From NCBI RefSeq assembly GCF_001969855.1, contig NZ_MRBL01000005.1, forward strand, positions 1 through 64,000: DNA of 64,000 nt, given 5' to 3'. The notes under the pieces are model-generated. The model was given only the letters and a program-made list of their open reading frames with translations, was not told the origin of the DNA and did not search any database. A program made the translations under genes and the position numbers. This document shows positions 23,428-34,360 of this stretch, in pieces; positions within the stretch are counted from its first letter, which is position 1; each line of letters opens with the position of its first letter. This stretch comes from Bacillus haynesii. GTDB lineage: Bacteria; Bacillota; Bacilli; Bacillales; Bacillaceae.

Positions 23428-25338
23428 CTACATCACCCGCTTAAACATCTTCTCCATCTCATAGGTGGAGTAGTGGATGATGATCGGGCGGCCGTGCGGG
23501 CATGTGAATGGGTCGGATGTTCTGCGCAGCTCATCGAGCAAGGCAGTGATTTCGTCGTCCCGCAGGTGATGGTTGGCTTTGATGGAACCTTTGCAGCTCA
23601 TCATGATTGCGGCTTCTTCGCGCAGTTTTTTGATGTCGATGGTGCGATCATCAAGGACCTGCTGAATGATGTCTTCAATAATCGTCGTTTCCTCCCCTTT
23701 TGGAAACCAAGTCGGGTGGCATCGGACGATATAGCTGCCGGCGCCGAACGATTCGAGAAAGACGCCGACTTTGGCTAAGTCGTCCAAGTGCTGGTCGATC
23801 GTCAGCGCTTCATTTTTTGAATAATGGAATGTCAGCGGCACAAGCATGTCCTGGACTTCCGGTTCGACTTCCCCGACTTTTTCACGGAAATATTCGTATT
23901 TGATCCGCTCCTGTGCGGCGTGCTGATCAATGATGTACAGCCCGTTTTCATTTTGGGCGAGAATGTAGGTGCCGTGCATTTGGCCGATCGGATACATGAT
24001 CGGCACCCTTTCTTTTGGCGTCTCTTCGTCCTGGGCGTTTTCTCCTGCCTGTTCCGGTTCTGCTTGTGCGGCCGGCCCGGCTTCCGGCGTATACTCTTCA
24101 GCTCCGGGCCATTCAGGCTCGGTGTCCTGCATAATGCTTTCTTCGCGCTCTAGGGGAGCGGAAGGCGGCGGGTCTTTGACAAGCGAGCTTAATTTCATCG
24201 CCGAAAACGAAGGCTCCGGCTTATATTCTCTTTCAACATCAGGATCAGAAAGAGGTGCCGGCTCTCGTACCGGGTCGAAATCAAGCTTTTGCTGCTCCGG
24301 TTTATTGATCAGAGGCGCGGTTTTTTTCGGGACTTGCACGCTTGGAATGAGCTGCTGCTGTTTAAAGACGTCTTTGATGGCGTCGCGAATCAGTTCGTGA
24401 AGCTCCGTCTCTTTGCTCAGCCTGACCTCCAGCTTTGACGGATGCACGTTGACGTCCACAAGCAGCGGGTCCATGTTGATTTCAATGAATGTGATCGGAT
24501 GGCGGCCGATCGGAAGAAGCGTATGATAGCCCTCGTGGATCGCTTTCACGAGCGGGAAGTTTTTAATGTATCTGCCGTTGACGACAGAAGACATGTAATT
24601 TCGCGAGGCGCGCGTGATTTCAGGAAGGGCGATATAGCCCTTCACTTCAAAATCAAGAGATCTCGCTTCAAGCGGGAGCATTTTTTTGGCAACCGCCGTG
24701 CCGTAAATCGCCGCAAGCACGTGACGGACATCGCCGTTGCCGTTTGTCTGCAGAAGCGTTTTCCCTTGATGACGCAGCCTGATCGAAACTTCAGGGTGGG
24801 CAAGGGCAATTCTGTTGACCACGTCTGTGATGTTGCCAAGCTCCGTATGGATCGTTTTCATATATTTCAGCCTTGCCGGCGTATTGAAAAACAGATTGGT
24901 AACCGTAATTTCGGTTCCTCTGCGGCTTGACGCTTTTTGCTCGGAAATGATCCTTCCCCCTTGAAGCGTCAAATGGGTGCCTGCCCCTTCTCCGGTGCTC
25001 GTTTTAATGCTTAAGTGTGAGACAGACGCGATACTTGGCAAAGCTTCTCCGCGAAATCCGAGCGTTCTGACACGAAACAGGTCGTTTTCGTCTTTGATTT
25101 TGCTTGTGGCATGACGCAAAAAAGCCGTTCTGCAGTCTTCTGCATCCATCCCTTCGCCATCGTCAAGCACTTTAATCGAGGCGAGACCTGCTTCTTCAAC
25201 ATCGATTTCAATCACGGAGCTGTTCGCATCGATTGCATTTTCGACAAGCTCTTTGACGACCGACGCAGGCCTTTCCACTACTTCACCCGCCGCGATTTTA
25301 TTCGATAAATCGTCAGGCAGCTGAACAATTTTTGCCAA
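23428..25338 (-). CDS. mutL: DNA mismatch repair protein MutL
   Basis: 636 residues (B. subtilis about 627). A GHKL ATPase domain occupies about 1-330 ([45 protein letters not shown]). A variable proline/glutamate-rich linker spans about 335-440, and the C-terminal dimerisation/endonuclease domain carries the metal motif [12 protein letters not shown] at 471-482 plus CPHGRP near the end. MutL nicks the nascent strand after MutS finds a mismatch. Start TTG with GAGGTG seven bases upstream, 17 bases after mutS, so co-transcribed. Confidence 0.96.
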   Translation of the reverse strand: MAKIVQLPDDLSNKIAAGEVVERPASVVKELVENAIDANSSVIEIDVEEAGLASIKVLDDGEGMDAEDCRTAFLRHATSKIKDENDLFRVRTLGFRGEALPSIASVSHLSIKTSTGEGAGTHLTLQGGRIISEQKASSRRGTEITVTNLFFNTPARLKYMKTIHTELGNITDVVNRIALAHPEVSIRLRHQGKTLLQTNGNGDVRHVLAAIYGTAVAKKMLPLEARSLDFEVKGYIALPEITRASRNYMSSVVNGRYIKNFPLVKAIHEGYHTLLPIGRHPITFIEINMDPLLVDVNVHPSKLEVRLSKETELHELIRDAIKDVFKQQQLIPSVQVPKKTAPLINKPEQQKLDFDPVREPAPLSDPDVEREYKPEPSFSAMKLSSLVKDPPPSAPLEREESIMQDTEPEWPGAEEYTPEAGPAAQAEPEQAGENAQDEETPKERVPIMYPIGQMHGTYILAQNENGLYIIDQHAAQERIKYEYFREKVGEVEPEVQDMLVPLTFHYSKNEALTIDQHLDDLAKVGVFLESFGAGSYIVRCHPTWFPKGEETTIIEDIIQQVLDDRTIDIKKLREEAAIMMSCKGSIKANHHLRDDEITALLDELRRTSDPFTCPHGRPIIIHYSTYEMEKMFKRVM

Positions 25339-25355
25339 GTTGGGTCACCTCTTTG

Positions 25356-27965
25356 TTACTTTAATTTTTTTTGCAGCCTGTACAGTTCATTCATGACTTG
25401 TATAGGCGTCATATCGAGCAGATCCATCGTTTTAAATTCGGCTAAAACAGCCTGCTCTTTTTTGGAGAGCTTCGTCTCTTTTTCTTTCGGCTTGTCCGTC
25501 TCAAAAAATGACAGCTGGGCCGGTTGATCTGCAACAGTTGCCGCGACTTCTTCCGCCGCCTCTTTTACCGTATTCGGAGCCGTTGACGGAGCGGCTTCTT
25601 TGGCGCCGGATTCAAGCTCTTTCAGGATCGTTTTCGCCCTGCTGATCAAACCGTCGGGCAATTCGGCCAGCTGTGCGACATGGATACCGTAGCTTTTATC
25701 TGCTGCACCTTCTTTTATCTGGTGAAGGAAAACGACCTTCCCTTCGTATTCTTCCGCACGAACGTGGACGTTCTTCAAATCGGCCAGCTTTTCTTCAAGG
25801 GCCGTCAGCTCGTGATAGTGAGTGGAAAATAAAGTCTTCGCACCGATGTGCTCGTGAACGTACTCGATGATCGCCTGTGCAAGCGCCATTCCGTCGTAAG
25901 TGGACGTACCCCGGCCGATTTCGTCAAATAAAATCAAGCTGTTTTTCGTCGCATGAACAATCGCGTTTTTGGCTTCAAGCATTTCCACCATAAACGTGCT
26001 CTGTCCCGATATAAGATCATCCGCTGCGCCAATTCTCGTAAAGATCTGGTCAAAGATCGGCAGCACCGCTTTTTTCGCAGGAACAAAACAGCCGATCTGC
26101 GCCAAAATGGAGATCAGCGCCATCTGTCTCATATATGTGCTTTTCCCGGACATATTCGGTCCGGTGATTAAAAGCATCTGTCTGCCTTTCCCCATTTCAC
26201 AGCTGTTCGGAACGTAAGACTGACTGTCCATCACCTTTTCTACGACCGGATGCCGACCGTCGATCACCTGAACGACGTCCCCGGAAAACTCCGGCTTAAC
26301 ATAGTGGCGGTTTTCGCTGATCGTCGCAAAACATTGGAGCACGTCAAGCTCGCTCATCATTTTTGCCAGCTGCTGCAGGCGCGGGATATATTCCTTCACC
26401 TTGCTGCGAAGCTCGGAAAACAGCTCATACTCCAGCTCGCAAATATTGTTTTCCGCTTCGAGAATCAGCGCTTCTTTTTCTTTCAGCTCCGGTGTGATGT
26501 AGCGTTCTGCATTGGTCAGCGTCTGCTTCCGTTCATAGCGGCCTTCTTCAAGCAGATGGATGTTCGCTTTCGTCACTTCAATATAATAGCCGAACACCTT
26601 GTTAAAGCCGACTTTTAAAGAGCGGATTCCCGTGTACTCGCGTTCCTGCTGCTCAAGCCTTGCGATCCAGTCTTTTCCGTTCTTGCTTGCGTCCCTGTAT
26701 TCATCCAGCTTGGCGTGATAGCCGTCTTTGATTAAGTTCCCCTCTTTTAATGAAAGCGGCGGATTCTCGTATAGCGAATCTTCCAAAAGATTCAAAAGAT
26801 CACCGCACGGATCGATTTTCTCGGCGCGCGCTTTTGCTTTCGGATGGTCGAGGGAGCCGACAAGCTGTTTGATGGCCGGCACTTGTTTCAGCGATTCCTT
26901 CAGCTGGATCAAATCTCTGGCATTGACGTTGCCGTATGCGACCCTTCCGGCGAGCCGCTCGAGGTCGTATACTTCCTTCAGCCGTTCGCGCAAATCTTCC
27001 CGCTCAAACAAATGGGCGATCAGCGTTTCGACGATTTCCTGGCGCTCTTCGATCTGTCCCTTTCTGATCAGCGGCCTGTCGATCCATTGCTTTAACAGCC
27101 GTCCTCCCATGGCCGTTTTCGTTTCATCCAAAAGCCAAAGAAGCGAACCTTTTTTGTTTTTTGAACGGATCGTTTCCGTCAGTTCAAGATTGCGTTTCGA
27201 GTACAAATCGATTTTCATCGCTTCTTCGAGCTCGTAAGCCTGAACGTTTTGAAGGTGGTCAAGGCTTCTTTTCTGCGTCCGCTTCAAGTAGACGTAAAGC
27301 TTCATAAACGTATCGACAAGCTCTTTGGACGCCAGTCCGTTCGCAATGTCAGGCACTTCATCTGCTTGTTCATCCTCAAAAGAGATCGTGGCGCCGCAGC
27401 GCTCTTTTAACAGCGCGACGTCTTTCTCGTCAAGGTTGCGGCTGACGACGATTTCCTTTGCTCCGACAGAGTATATCTCGGAAATGACATCATCAAGCCT
27501 TTCGATAACCGTTACTAAATTCTCGCCCGTCGTCAAATCGGAAAAAGCGAGCCCGTATGTATGCTGAAATTCACTGACAGAGGCGATAAAGTTGTTTTCA
27601 TTTTCATGAATCCCTTTGCCGTCCATCACGGTGCCGGGTGTGATCAGCTGCACGACTTCCCTTTTGACGACTCCTTTGGCCGATTTAGGGTCCTCCACCT
27701 GCTCACAGATCGCGACTTTATAACCTTTTTTAATCAGCTGTTCGATATACGAAGAGCAGGAATGATAAGGAACCCCGCACATCGGGATTCTTTCGCTCGA
27801 TCCACCGTCTCTGCTCGTCAGCGTGATTTCGAGTTCCTGAGACGCCTTTTTTGCATCCTCAAAAAACATTTCATAAAAGTCTCCAAGACGAAAAAATAAA
27901 AAGGCATCCTGATACTCTGCCTTAATCTTTAAATATTGCTGTATCATAGGCGTGTAGCCTGCCAT
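25356..27965 (-). CDS. mutS: DNA mismatch repair protein MutS
   Basis: 869 residues from ATG 27965 ([12 protein letters not shown]), chosen because GAGGG lies seven bases before it; an upstream in-frame start has no site. The mismatch-reading F-x-E motif is F30-Y-E32, the ABC-type Walker [10 protein letters not shown] is at 602-610, and STHYHEL with the [12 protein letters not shown] signature lie downstream. The C-terminus ends with a helix-rich [14 protein letters not shown]. MutS recognises mismatches and loads MutL. First gene of the mutSL operon, with cotE and its terminator upstream. Confidence 0.96.
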   Translation of the reverse strand: MAGYTPMIQQYLKIKAEYQDAFLFFRLGDFYEMFFEDAKKASQELEITLTSRDGGSSERIPMCGVPYHSCSSYIEQLIKKGYKVAICEQVEDPKSAKGVVKREVVQLITPGTVMDGKGIHENENNFIASVSEFQHTYGLAFSDLTTGENLVTVIERLDDVISEIYSVGAKEIVVSRNLDEKDVALLKERCGATISFEDEQADEVPDIANGLASKELVDTFMKLYVYLKRTQKRSLDHLQNVQAYELEEAMKIDLYSKRNLELTETIRSKNKKGSLLWLLDETKTAMGGRLLKQWIDRPLIRKGQIEERQEIVETLIAHLFEREDLRERLKEVYDLERLAGRVAYGNVNARDLIQLKESLKQVPAIKQLVGSLDHPKAKARAEKIDPCGDLLNLLEDSLYENPPLSLKEGNLIKDGYHAKLDEYRDASKNGKDWIARLEQQEREYTGIRSLKVGFNKVFGYYIEVTKANIHLLEEGRYERKQTLTNAERYITPELKEKEALILEAENNICELEYELFSELRSKVKEYIPRLQQLAKMMSELDVLQCFATISENRHYVKPEFSGDVVQVIDGRHPVVEKVMDSQSYVPNSCEMGKGRQMLLITGPNMSGKSTYMRQMALISILAQIGCFVPAKKAVLPIFDQIFTRIGAADDLISGQSTFMVEMLEAKNAIVHATKNSLILFDEIGRGTSTYDGMALAQAIIEYVHEHIGAKTLFSTHYHELTALEEKLADLKNVHVRAEEYEGKVVFLHQIKEGAADKSYGIHVAQLAELPDGLISRAKTILKELESGAKEAAPSTAPNTVKEAAEEVAATVADQPAQLSFFETDKPKEKETKLSKKEQAVLAEFKTMDLLDMTPIQVMNELYRLQKKLK

Positions 27966-28037
27966 ATTTAATCCCTCACTATGTATAAACGTTTCTATTG
28001 ATTCCAACTCTCATTATACCATAAAGATTCATGCTGA

Positions 28038-28075
28038 AAAAAAAGAAACTAGGGCGGTGTTTCCCTAGCTTCCTT
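28038..28075 (-). terminator. Terminator of cotE
   Basis: GAAGCTAGGG/CCCTAGTTTC stem (one G-T pair) with an 8-base loop, then CTTTTTTTTC on the minus strand. Confidence 0.85.
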
Positions 28076-28624
28076 TTATTCTTCTGGATCTCCGACCAAA
28101 AACTCCGGATTGATATCCTCAAGTTCTTCGTCAAGTTCTTCTTCCCACGCTTCTTCTTCATCGCTTTCCGTCCAATCAGAATTGACCTCAACGACAACCT
28201 TCGTCTCGCCGACGACCTCTGATAAAAATTCCCTTTCCGCCTGTACAACCACTTTGTTTCCGTTCGGGGAAATGGTCACTTCAAGGCAGTTCGGCTGCTG
28301 AAGCACCTTCGCAATGACTTCGTGTTCATCATCTAAGTAATTTTTGTCGCGATACCGGAGCTTAATGACATCAACATAGGAAACGCGTTCTGTCACAACT
28401 TCGGTTTTGGTGTTGTCCGCATATGAATACCAGACGTTGATATCATATGTCCCTTCAATTTCCACGGTTTTTCCGATTTTTTCGGCGTCATACTTATGAT
28501 TGATAATCCAACCGCCTAAAATACTGGTTGGCTTTTGCGAAGGGGAGATTGTATGAGTGGACTGGGTGAATTTCCGGCCTTTCGCGACCACCGCTTTAGT
28601 AATAATTTCCCTGTATTCAGACAT
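28076..28624 (-). CDS. cotE: Outer spore coat morphogenetic protein CotE
   Basis: 182 residues (181 in B. subtilis) with matching sequence: [34 protein letters not shown] and a very acidic C-terminal third ([20 protein letters not shown]). CotE forms a ring around the forespore and recruits outer-coat proteins. AAGGAGG lies nine bases before the ATG. Monocistronic with its own terminator; a sigma-K-like promoter element lies upstream. Confidence 0.95.
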   Translation of the reverse strand: MSEYREIITKAVVAKGRKFTQSTHTISPSQKPTSILGGWIINHKYDAEKIGKTVEIEGTYDINVWYSYADNTKTEVVTERVSYVDVIKLRYRDKNYLDDEHEVIAKVLQQPNCLEVTISPNGNKVVVQAEREFLSEVVGETKVVVEVNSDWTESDEEEAWEEELDEELEDINPEFLVGDPEE

Positions 28625-28654
28625 TCGGTCATGCCTCCTTGTTTTTCCTCGTAT

Positions 28655-28682
28655 TATCCTATGCTGGGCATTCGTCTAATGT
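28655..28682 (-). promoter_or_regulatory. Sigma-K-like promoter of cotE
   Basis: On the minus strand, CATAGGATA (28655-28663) matches CATANNNTA and AC lies 17 bases upstream. B. subtilis cotE has a sigma-E (P1) and a sigma-K (P2) promoter; this would be P2. Confidence 0.5.
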
Positions 28683-28834
28683 GCGTTCCTTGAGAAATCA
28701 AAATAACATTCCCATATAATGAATCTGTTTAAGTGTATGCACATAAAAGGATAAACTTGACTTAAATCAGAAAAGAAAAAGACAGACCGAAAACCGAATC
28801 TTTTCAATAAGCCGTCACGGCGGGAAATTGAATT

Positions 28835-28863
28835 CAAAAAAAACGGCGCCTTTAAAAGGCGCC
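28835..28863 (-). terminator. Terminator of miaB-ymcA
   Basis: GGCGCC/GGCGCC stem with a TTTTAAA loop (extendable), followed on the minus strand by eight T residues. Confidence 0.9.
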
Positions 28864-28869
28864 GCCAAA

Positions 28870-29301
28870 TTATAGAGAACAGCTCGGTGATGAATTTTTT
28901 ACTTTTGAACCGGTCTCGCCTTTCAGCAGGTCTCCCCCGGTCGATGTGATGATCTCGTTTGTCACTTGGTTTGATATTGTATGCGCGACAAGCTGAAGAA
29001 GATCGTTGACTTCCATTTGAGAGTCTCTGAACTCTTGAATGATCGGAATCTCGTCAAGCTCTTCCTGAAGCGCGTCAATCTTAGCTTCTGTTTGTTTAAG
29101 CGCTTCGTGCTTTTCGTAATGTTTAAAGTTGACGGCTTGCTTTTGCAGGGCTTTGATTTGGTTGATTATGCCCGTTATTTTGGCATTCTCATTAATCTGT
29201 GCCTCCGCTTTTTTAAAAAAGTCGACTTCTTCCGTTTCGGCAATCATTTTTGCGAGCTCCCGCGCTTTTTCAACAACCTCTTTTTTCTTATAAAGCGTCA
29301 C
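28870..29301 (-). CDS. ymcA: RicA/YmcA, biofilm, competence and sporulation regulator
   Basis: 143 residues, same length as B. subtilis YmcA: KKKEVVEKARELAKMIAETE, AQINENAKITGIINQIKALQ, then a long helical Com_YlbF domain, ending SSPSCSL with a Cys near the end. YmcA, YlbF and YaaT form the iron-sulfur Y-complex that modulates RNase Y cleavage and Spo0A phosphorelay output. Start GTG behind GAGGTG; the miaB stop codon lies two bases before it, so the two are translationally linked. Confidence 0.93.
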   Translation of the reverse strand: MTLYKKKEVVEKARELAKMIAETEEVDFFKKAEAQINENAKITGIINQIKALQKQAVNFKHYEKHEALKQTEAKIDALQEELDEIPIIQEFRDSQMEVNDLLQLVAHTISNQVTNEIITSTGGDLLKGETGSKVKNSSPSCSL

Positions 29302-29302
29302 T

Positions 29303-30832
29303 TTATTTCACCTCGATTGCTTCTCCTACCATTTCCCCGTCAAGCGACCAAGTTTTCGCCTGGTGGATTTTCACGTTGACAAGCTGGCCGATCGCTTCTT
29401 TTGGTCCTTTGAAATTGACAAGCTTGTTTTTCCGTGTATAGCCGGCAAGGATATCAGGGTTGTTTTTACTTTCACCCTCTACTAACACTTCGACAACCTG
29501 CCCCTCATATTCCTTCATTTTCTTCGCGGAAATTTCGTTGACCACTTCATTTAATCGCTGAAGCCGTTCCTTTTTCACGCGCATCGGAACATTGTCTTTC
29601 ATTTTTGCAGCAGGCGTTCCTTCGCGAGGCGAGTAGATGAACGTATAGGCGCTGTCAAATTCAACCTCTTTGTATAAAGAAAGCGTTTCTTCAAATTGCT
29701 CATCTGTTTCGTTCGGGAAGCCGACGATAATGTCCGTTGTTAAAGACGCGTTCGGCATCGCTTTTTTAATTTTGGCGACAAGATCAAGATAGCGTTCCCG
29801 GTCGTATTTGCGCGCCATCAGTTTCAAGACATCCGAGCTTCCGGACTGAACAGGCAGGTGGATGTGGTCCAGAAGGTTCCCGCCTTTTGCGAGCACCTCG
29901 ATCAGATGATCGTCAAAATCACGCGGATGGCTTGTCGTGAAGCGGATTCGCGGAATATTGATTTTGCGGAGCTCATCCATCAAGTGGCCGAGTCCGTATT
30001 CCATATCCTCGAAATCTTTGCCGTAAGCGTTGACGTTCTGTCCGAGAAGCGTGATTTCTTTGTAGCCTTCAGCCGCAAGCCTTCTCACTTCCTGGATGAT
30101 TTCTTCGGGACGTCTGCTTCGTTCTTTTCCTCTTGTGTACGGCACGATGCAGTACGTACAGAACTTGTCGCAGCCGTACATGATGTTGACCCAGCCTTTA
30201 ATTTTGCCGATGCGGACTTTCGGAAGGTTTTCAATGACATCGCCTTCTTTAGACCACACTTCGATGACCATTTCTTTTGACAGATAAGCCTCTGATAAAA
30301 GTTCCGGCAAGCGGTGGATATTGTGTGTACCGAAAATCAGATCGACGAACGGATGTTTCTTTAAAATCCGGTTGACGACTGATTCTTCCTGGGACATACA
30401 TCCGCAGACGCCGAGGATCAAATCCGGATTGTCTTTTTTCAAAGCTTTTAAATGGCCAATTTCACCAAATACTTTGTTTTCCGCATTTTCGCGAATGGCG
30501 CATGTGTTTAACAGAATCACATTGGCATCTTCAGTCGAATCGGTCGGCTCATAGCCGAGCGCCATGAAAATACCGGCCATGACTTCTGTATCGTGTTCAT
30601 TCATCTGGCAGCCATATGTGCGGATGTAGAACTTCCGTCCTTCACCCATCCCTTTGTACTGCTCGGAAATTTTAAAATCGTTATGGTATTTAACCTCTTC
30701 TTTGCCGCGTTTTTTCGCATCTTTTAATGAAGGCGGAACATAAACAGCTTCGAAGTACTTGCTGTAATCCTTCTCGGATTTTTTGTCCGATGGATTGACC
30801 TGTCCGCTTTCAATGCGCTGTTTCTCATTCAT
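29303..30832 (-). CDS. miaB: tRNA-2-methylthio-N6-(dimethylallyl)adenosine37 methylthiotransferase MiaB
   Basis: 509 residues, the B. subtilis YmcB length. A UPF0004 N-terminal domain ([20 protein letters not shown], with further cysteines in [10 protein letters not shown] and GVCGCM) binds one [4Fe-4S] cluster. The radical-SAM motif C-x3-C-x2-C is C221/C225/C228 in [17 protein letters not shown], and a C-terminal TRAM domain covers about 440-505. It adds the methylthio group to i6A37 of tRNA. ATG has AAAGGAGA upstream. The promoter overlaps a Fur-type box. Operon miaB-ymcA. Confidence 0.96.
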   Translation of the reverse strand: MNEKQRIESGQVNPSDKKSEKDYSKYFEAVYVPPSLKDAKKRGKEEVKYHNDFKISEQYKGMGEGRKFYIRTYGCQMNEHDTEVMAGIFMALGYEPTDSTEDANVILLNTCAIRENAENKVFGEIGHLKALKKDNPDLILGVCGCMSQEESVVNRILKKHPFVDLIFGTHNIHRLPELLSEAYLSKEMVIEVWSKEGDVIENLPKVRIGKIKGWVNIMYGCDKFCTYCIVPYTRGKERSRRPEEIIQEVRRLAAEGYKEITLLGQNVNAYGKDFEDMEYGLGHLMDELRKINIPRIRFTTSHPRDFDDHLIEVLAKGGNLLDHIHLPVQSGSSDVLKLMARKYDRERYLDLVAKIKKAMPNASLTTDIIVGFPNETDEQFEETLSLYKEVEFDSAYTFIYSPREGTPAAKMKDNVPMRVKKERLQRLNEVVNEISAKKMKEYEGQVVEVLVEGESKNNPDILAGYTRKNKLVNFKGPKEAIGQLVNVKIHQAKTWSLDGEMVGEAIEVK

Positions 30833-30910
30833 GTTTTTGATCTCCTTTCAAACAAAGCTCCACTCTTCAGTATAAAGGTTCTCGGTTGTCAGCACAACCC
30901 GGAACCCATC

Positions 30911-30939
30911 ATTGTACACTAACTGAAAATGATTATCAA
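30911..30939 (-). promoter_or_regulatory. Sigma-A promoter of miaB with overlapping Fur-type box
   Basis: On the minus strand TTGATA (30934-30939) and TACAAT (30911-30916) have a 17-base spacer. TGATAATCATTTTCA (30924-30938) matches the 7-1-7 Fur core TGATAATNATTATCA at 13 of 14 defined positions and covers the -35. Confidence 0.7.
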
Positions 30940-30975
30940 TGGTTATTTGCTTTGCTCAAAAAGAAATCGATGAAT

Positions 30976-32151
30976 TTAAAGCAGACCCGCTTTTTTGGCG
31001 CCGGTTTCAATGATTTCAAGCGCTTGATCGAGCTCTTCTTTCGAATGCTGGGCGGTCATGATCGTTCTGATCCGCGCTTTGCCTTTCGGGACGGTCGGAA
31101 AAACAATGGCCTGCGCAAATAAACCGAGCTCAAAAAGCGTGTTTGAGAAGCGGCATGCCTCAGCTTCATCACCGATCAAAATCGGCGTGATCGGCGTTTC
31201 GCTCTTAATCAGCGGAAGGCCGATTTTTTCAAGCCCTTTTTTGAAGTACGCGGTATTGTCCCAAAGCTTTTTAATCAATGAAGGTTCCTCCATCAGCACA
31301 TTGACCGCTTCAATGCATGCCGCAGTGACGGCCGGCGGATGGGAAGTACTGAAGAGAAATGGCCTTCCTTTATGCTTTAAATAGTCGATCAGCACCTTGG
31401 ACCCGGCCGCATAGCCTCCTAAAACACCGATCGCCTTGCTGAGCGTGCCGACTTGAATGTGAACCTTCCCGTCCAGCCCGAAATGGTGAACCGTTCCGCG
31501 CCCGTTCTCGCCGAGAACGCCGGACGCGTGCGCGTCGTCGACCATGACAAATGCGTCATACTGTTCAGCGAGCCGGACGATTTCGGGCAGCGGCGCGATG
31601 TCCCCGTCCATCGAAAACACGCCGTCTGTAACGATAAGCCGCATTCTGTAATTCATTGATTTTTTCAAAATCTTTTCTAAATCTTCCATGTCCGCATGCT
31701 GATATACTTTTTTGCCCGCTTTGGTGAGCCTGATGCCGTCAATGATGGAAGCATGGTTTAATTCGTCTGAAATGACGATATCATCTTTGGTGAGGATGCT
31801 TGAAAGAATGCCTTGATTTGCGGTGAAACCGGACTGGAATACGAGTGCCGCTTCAGTGTTTTTAAATGAAGCAAGCTTCTTTTCGAGCTCATCATGCATG
31901 GTGAATGTTCCGGCTATTGTACGGACCGATCCTGTTCCAGCTCCGTACTGTTTGACCGCCTCTTCGGCCGCTTTTTGGAGGCGGGGATGAGACGTCAACC
32001 CGAGATAGTTATTGGATGAAAGCTGAATGATATCTTTTCCTTTCATTTTAACGGTTGATCCTTGCAGCGATTCGATGATCGGCAGGTCCTGAAAAGTTCC
32101 GTTTTCTTTCATTGTATCAAGCTCGGAAGCTAAAAAATTGAATTCTTTCAT
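30976..32151 (-). CDS. kbl: Glycine C-acetyltransferase (2-amino-3-ketobutyrate CoA ligase)
   Basis: 391 residues, alpha-oxoamine synthase family: KDIIQLSSNNYLGLTSHPRL, GSVRTIAGTFTMHDELEKKL, VDDAHASGVLGENGRG and the PLP-lysine segment VGTLSKAIGVLGGYAAGS (K near 240). It converts 2-amino-3-oxobutyrate plus CoA to glycine and acetyl-CoA after threonine dehydrogenation. GGAGAG precedes the ATG. It begins 15 bases after tdh, forming the threonine-degradation operon. Confidence 0.95.
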   Translation of the reverse strand: MKEFNFLASELDTMKENGTFQDLPIIESLQGSTVKMKGKDIIQLSSNNYLGLTSHPRLQKAAEEAVKQYGAGTGSVRTIAGTFTMHDELEKKLASFKNTEAALVFQSGFTANQGILSSILTKDDIVISDELNHASIIDGIRLTKAGKKVYQHADMEDLEKILKKSMNYRMRLIVTDGVFSMDGDIAPLPEIVRLAEQYDAFVMVDDAHASGVLGENGRGTVHHFGLDGKVHIQVGTLSKAIGVLGGYAAGSKVLIDYLKHKGRPFLFSTSHPPAVTAACIEAVNVLMEEPSLIKKLWDNTAYFKKGLEKIGLPLIKSETPITPILIGDEAEACRFSNTLFELGLFAQAIVFPTVPKGKARIRTIMTAQHSKEELDQALEIIETGAKKAGLL

Positions 32152-32166
32152 ATCAATCTCTCCTTT

Positions 32167-33207
32167 CTACGGTATCAGTATGACTTTTCCGCATTGCCCT
32201 TTTCTCATCAGTTCAAAGCCTTTTTCAAACTCTTCCATCGGGAAACGGTGGGTGATGACAGGCTTGATTTGAATCGTACCGGACTGGAGGAGACCGCTGA
32301 CCTGTCTCCACGTTTCAAACATTTTGCGGCCGGTAATTCCCTGGACCGTCAATCCTTTAAAGACGATATCATTTGTCATGTCGATGCATACGGGATGCTC
32401 AGGCAGGCTTAAGACATGAACCCGCCCTCCGTTTGCCGCCATTTTTAAACTTTGGCGGATTGCTGTCGGATGGCCTGACATTTCGCAAACCAAGTCCGCC
32501 CCTTCACCACCCGTTAAAGCGCTTACATTTTTGAGCGGATCTTCTTTTTCAACGGAGATGATATCGGTTGCCCCCATTTGCAATGCAAGGTCGAGCCTGT
32601 ATTCGTTTTTATCGATGGCGATCACCTGTGCCGCCCCTGACGCTTTTGCAACTGCCACGGCCATCAGTCCGATTGGTCCGCAGCCGACGACAGCGACTTT
32701 CACTCCTGCCGTCATTCCCGTCAGAACCGTATGCACGGCATTTCCGAGCGGTTCTTGAATAGAAGCGAGATCCGCAGGCATGCCGGCCGGGTTTTTCCAA
32801 ATGTTTGCGGCGGGCACTTTAACATATTCGGCAAAACAGCCGTCTGTATCGACACCGAGTATCAGCGTTTTTCTGCAGACATGCTCTTTTCCGGTCAAAC
32901 ACGGCAGGCACTTTCCGCAAACGATGTGCGTTTCTGCCGAAACATACTCCCCTTCTTGTACCGTAGTCACACTTTCCCCCACTAGAACAACCTCGCCGGA
33001 AAATTCGTGACCAAACACATAAGGCGGTTTAACCCTGCTTTTCGCCCATTCATCCCAATTATAAATATGGACATCGGTTCCACAAATCGATGCAGCTTTG
33101 ACTTTGATCAGCACTTCGTGTTTGTCGATCGTCGGAATCGGGACGAGCTCAAAGCTGGCGCCCGGCTCCCCCGGCTTCTTGATAAGCGCTTTCATATTTC
33201 CGTCCAA
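32167..33207 (-). CDS. tdh: L-threonine 3-dehydrogenase
   Basis: 346 residues from TTG 33207, nine bases after GGGGG and matching the B. subtilis N-terminus that begins five residues before MKAL; an ATG-initiated version would start at 33195. Zinc-dependent medium-chain dehydrogenase: catalytic zinc site C-G-T-D-x-H (SICGTDVHIYNWDEW) and HEFSGEVV, structural zinc cysteines in VCGKCLPCLTGKEHVC, NAD-binding VAVVGCGPIGLMAV. Oxidises L-threonine to 2-amino-3-oxobutyrate, used by Kbl next door. Confidence 0.95.
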   Translation of the reverse strand: MDGNMKALIKKPGEPGASFELVPIPTIDKHEVLIKVKAASICGTDVHIYNWDEWAKSRVKPPYVFGHEFSGEVVLVGESVTTVQEGEYVSAETHIVCGKCLPCLTGKEHVCRKTLILGVDTDGCFAEYVKVPAANIWKNPAGMPADLASIQEPLGNAVHTVLTGMTAGVKVAVVGCGPIGLMAVAVAKASGAAQVIAIDKNEYRLDLALQMGATDIISVEKEDPLKNVSALTGGEGADLVCEMSGHPTAIRQSLKMAANGGRVHVLSLPEHPVCIDMTNDIVFKGLTVQGITGRKMFETWRQVSGLLQSGTIQIKPVITHRFPMEEFEKGFELMRKGQCGKVILIP

Positions 33208-33334
33208 GATGAACAGACCCCCTTTGTAAAATCGCTTTACAAAAGGATTGTAGCACGATAATCGCTCTTGGTAAACGCCAGTGTCTTCCTGAGAAAAACA
33301 GATGAACACCCTCTGAAAAATGTATGATATTTTT

Positions 33335-34258
33335 TTAAAATGGGATGCGGCTGATGAAATTTTGAAAGAGAAATCCGTCGACTTGACTTGGTGTATATGA
33401 ACGCTGCAGCGCTTCGATCAGATTCCTGTAATCTTTGTGGGCTTCCAGACCCGGAATGACCCGGTCGATGCCGTCAAAATCAGATCCGAATCCGATATGC
33501 CGCTCGCCTCCTAAAGAGCAGACATGGTCAATATGTGAGAGGATATCTTTGATCACAGGCGTTTTTCCGTTTCTCACGAATTCAGGGACAAATGTCAAGC
33601 CGATGACACCGTTCTTATCAATAAGCGCTTTGATTTGATCGTCTTTTAAATTTCTCGGATGAGGGCAAAGGCTGTGGGCATTCGAATGAGAGGCGATCGG
33701 ATACGCCGCCGTTTCAATCGCACCCCAAAAGCTTTTTTCGGATAAATGGGAGAGATCTGTCCATGCTCGGTTTTTGTTCGCCTTACGAATCAGCCTTTCC
33801 CCGTAAGAAGTTATGCCGGCGTTTCTTTCTTCTAAAGCGCCGTCTGCGAACGTATTGGCCCAGTTCCACGTCAGGCCGAAACTTCTGACTCCGAGCTGAA
33901 AAAAGATGTCAAATAGCCTTAAGTTTTTTGAGATCGGCTCACAGCCTTCCATCGTTAAAATGATGCCGGTTTCATCGCTTTTGAGCTTGTCGATATCGGC
34001 TTTATTTTTGATCAGTTTGATCCGCTTGTACTTTGCAATTTTTTCATGAAACAGCTGAATCTGGACAAGCGCCATTTCAAGCCTTATTGTGTCGGGTACG
34101 GTTTCAGGCAGAAAAATCGCCAGACACTGCACTTTCGCCTTTCCGTTTAAAAGCGCCTGGACTGGCGTTTGAAGCGACGGATCGCTGTATTCATTGAGCT
34201 TCGGATTTTTCCAGAGCTTCAGCAGCAAATCAGAATGGGCATCAAAAATCTTCACATT
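33335..34258 (-). CDS. Membrane dipeptidase (renal dipeptidase, peptidase M19 family)
   Basis: 307 residues from ATG 34258 (a GTG two codons later is better spaced from GAGAGG). Zinc-binding H-x-D in FDAHSDLLLKLW, bridging glutamate in LTMEGCEPI, histidines in PIASHSNAHSLCPHPRNLKD, and G-F-G-S-D-F-D-G near 270. M19 enzymes hydrolyse dipeptides, including D-residue ones. No signal peptide, so cytoplasmic despite the family name. It sits between tdh and spoVS, where I recall no such gene in B. subtilis 168. Confidence 0.88.
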   Translation of the reverse strand, partial: NVKIFDAHSDLLLKLWKNPKLNEYSDPSLQTPVQALLNGKAKVQCLAIFLPETVPDTIRLEMALVQIQLFHEKIAKYKRIKLIKNKADIDKLKSDETGIILTMEGCEPISKNLRLFDIFFQLGVRSFGLTWNWANTFADGALEERNAGITSYGERLIRKANKNRAWTDLSHLSEKSFWGAIETAAYPIASHSNAHSLCPHPRNLKDDQIKALIDKNGVIGLTFVPEFVRNGKTPVIKDILSHIDHVCSLGGERHIGFGSDFDGIDRVIPGLEAHKDYRNLIEALQRSYTPSQVDGFLFQNFISRIPF

Positions 34259-34296
34259 CATCCTCTCCCGGCTGCATTTTTCAAAAACGGCCAAAC

Positions 34297-34332
34297 CAAA
34301 AACAACCCGCTTACGTGAAAGTAAGCAGGTTG
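34297..34332 (-). terminator. Terminator of spoVS
   Basis: CAACCTGCTTAC/GTAAGCGGGTTG stem with one mismatched pair and a 6-base loop, then TTTTTGGTTT on the minus strand. Confidence 0.8.
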
Positions 34333-34360
34333 AAGCATTTGAAAAAGAGTGATTTTTCTA

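Noticed and set aside
23473..27899. Many long plus-strand frames opposite mutL and mutS
   Set aside because: Antisense shadows of conserved genes; no ribosome sites and no recognisable domains.
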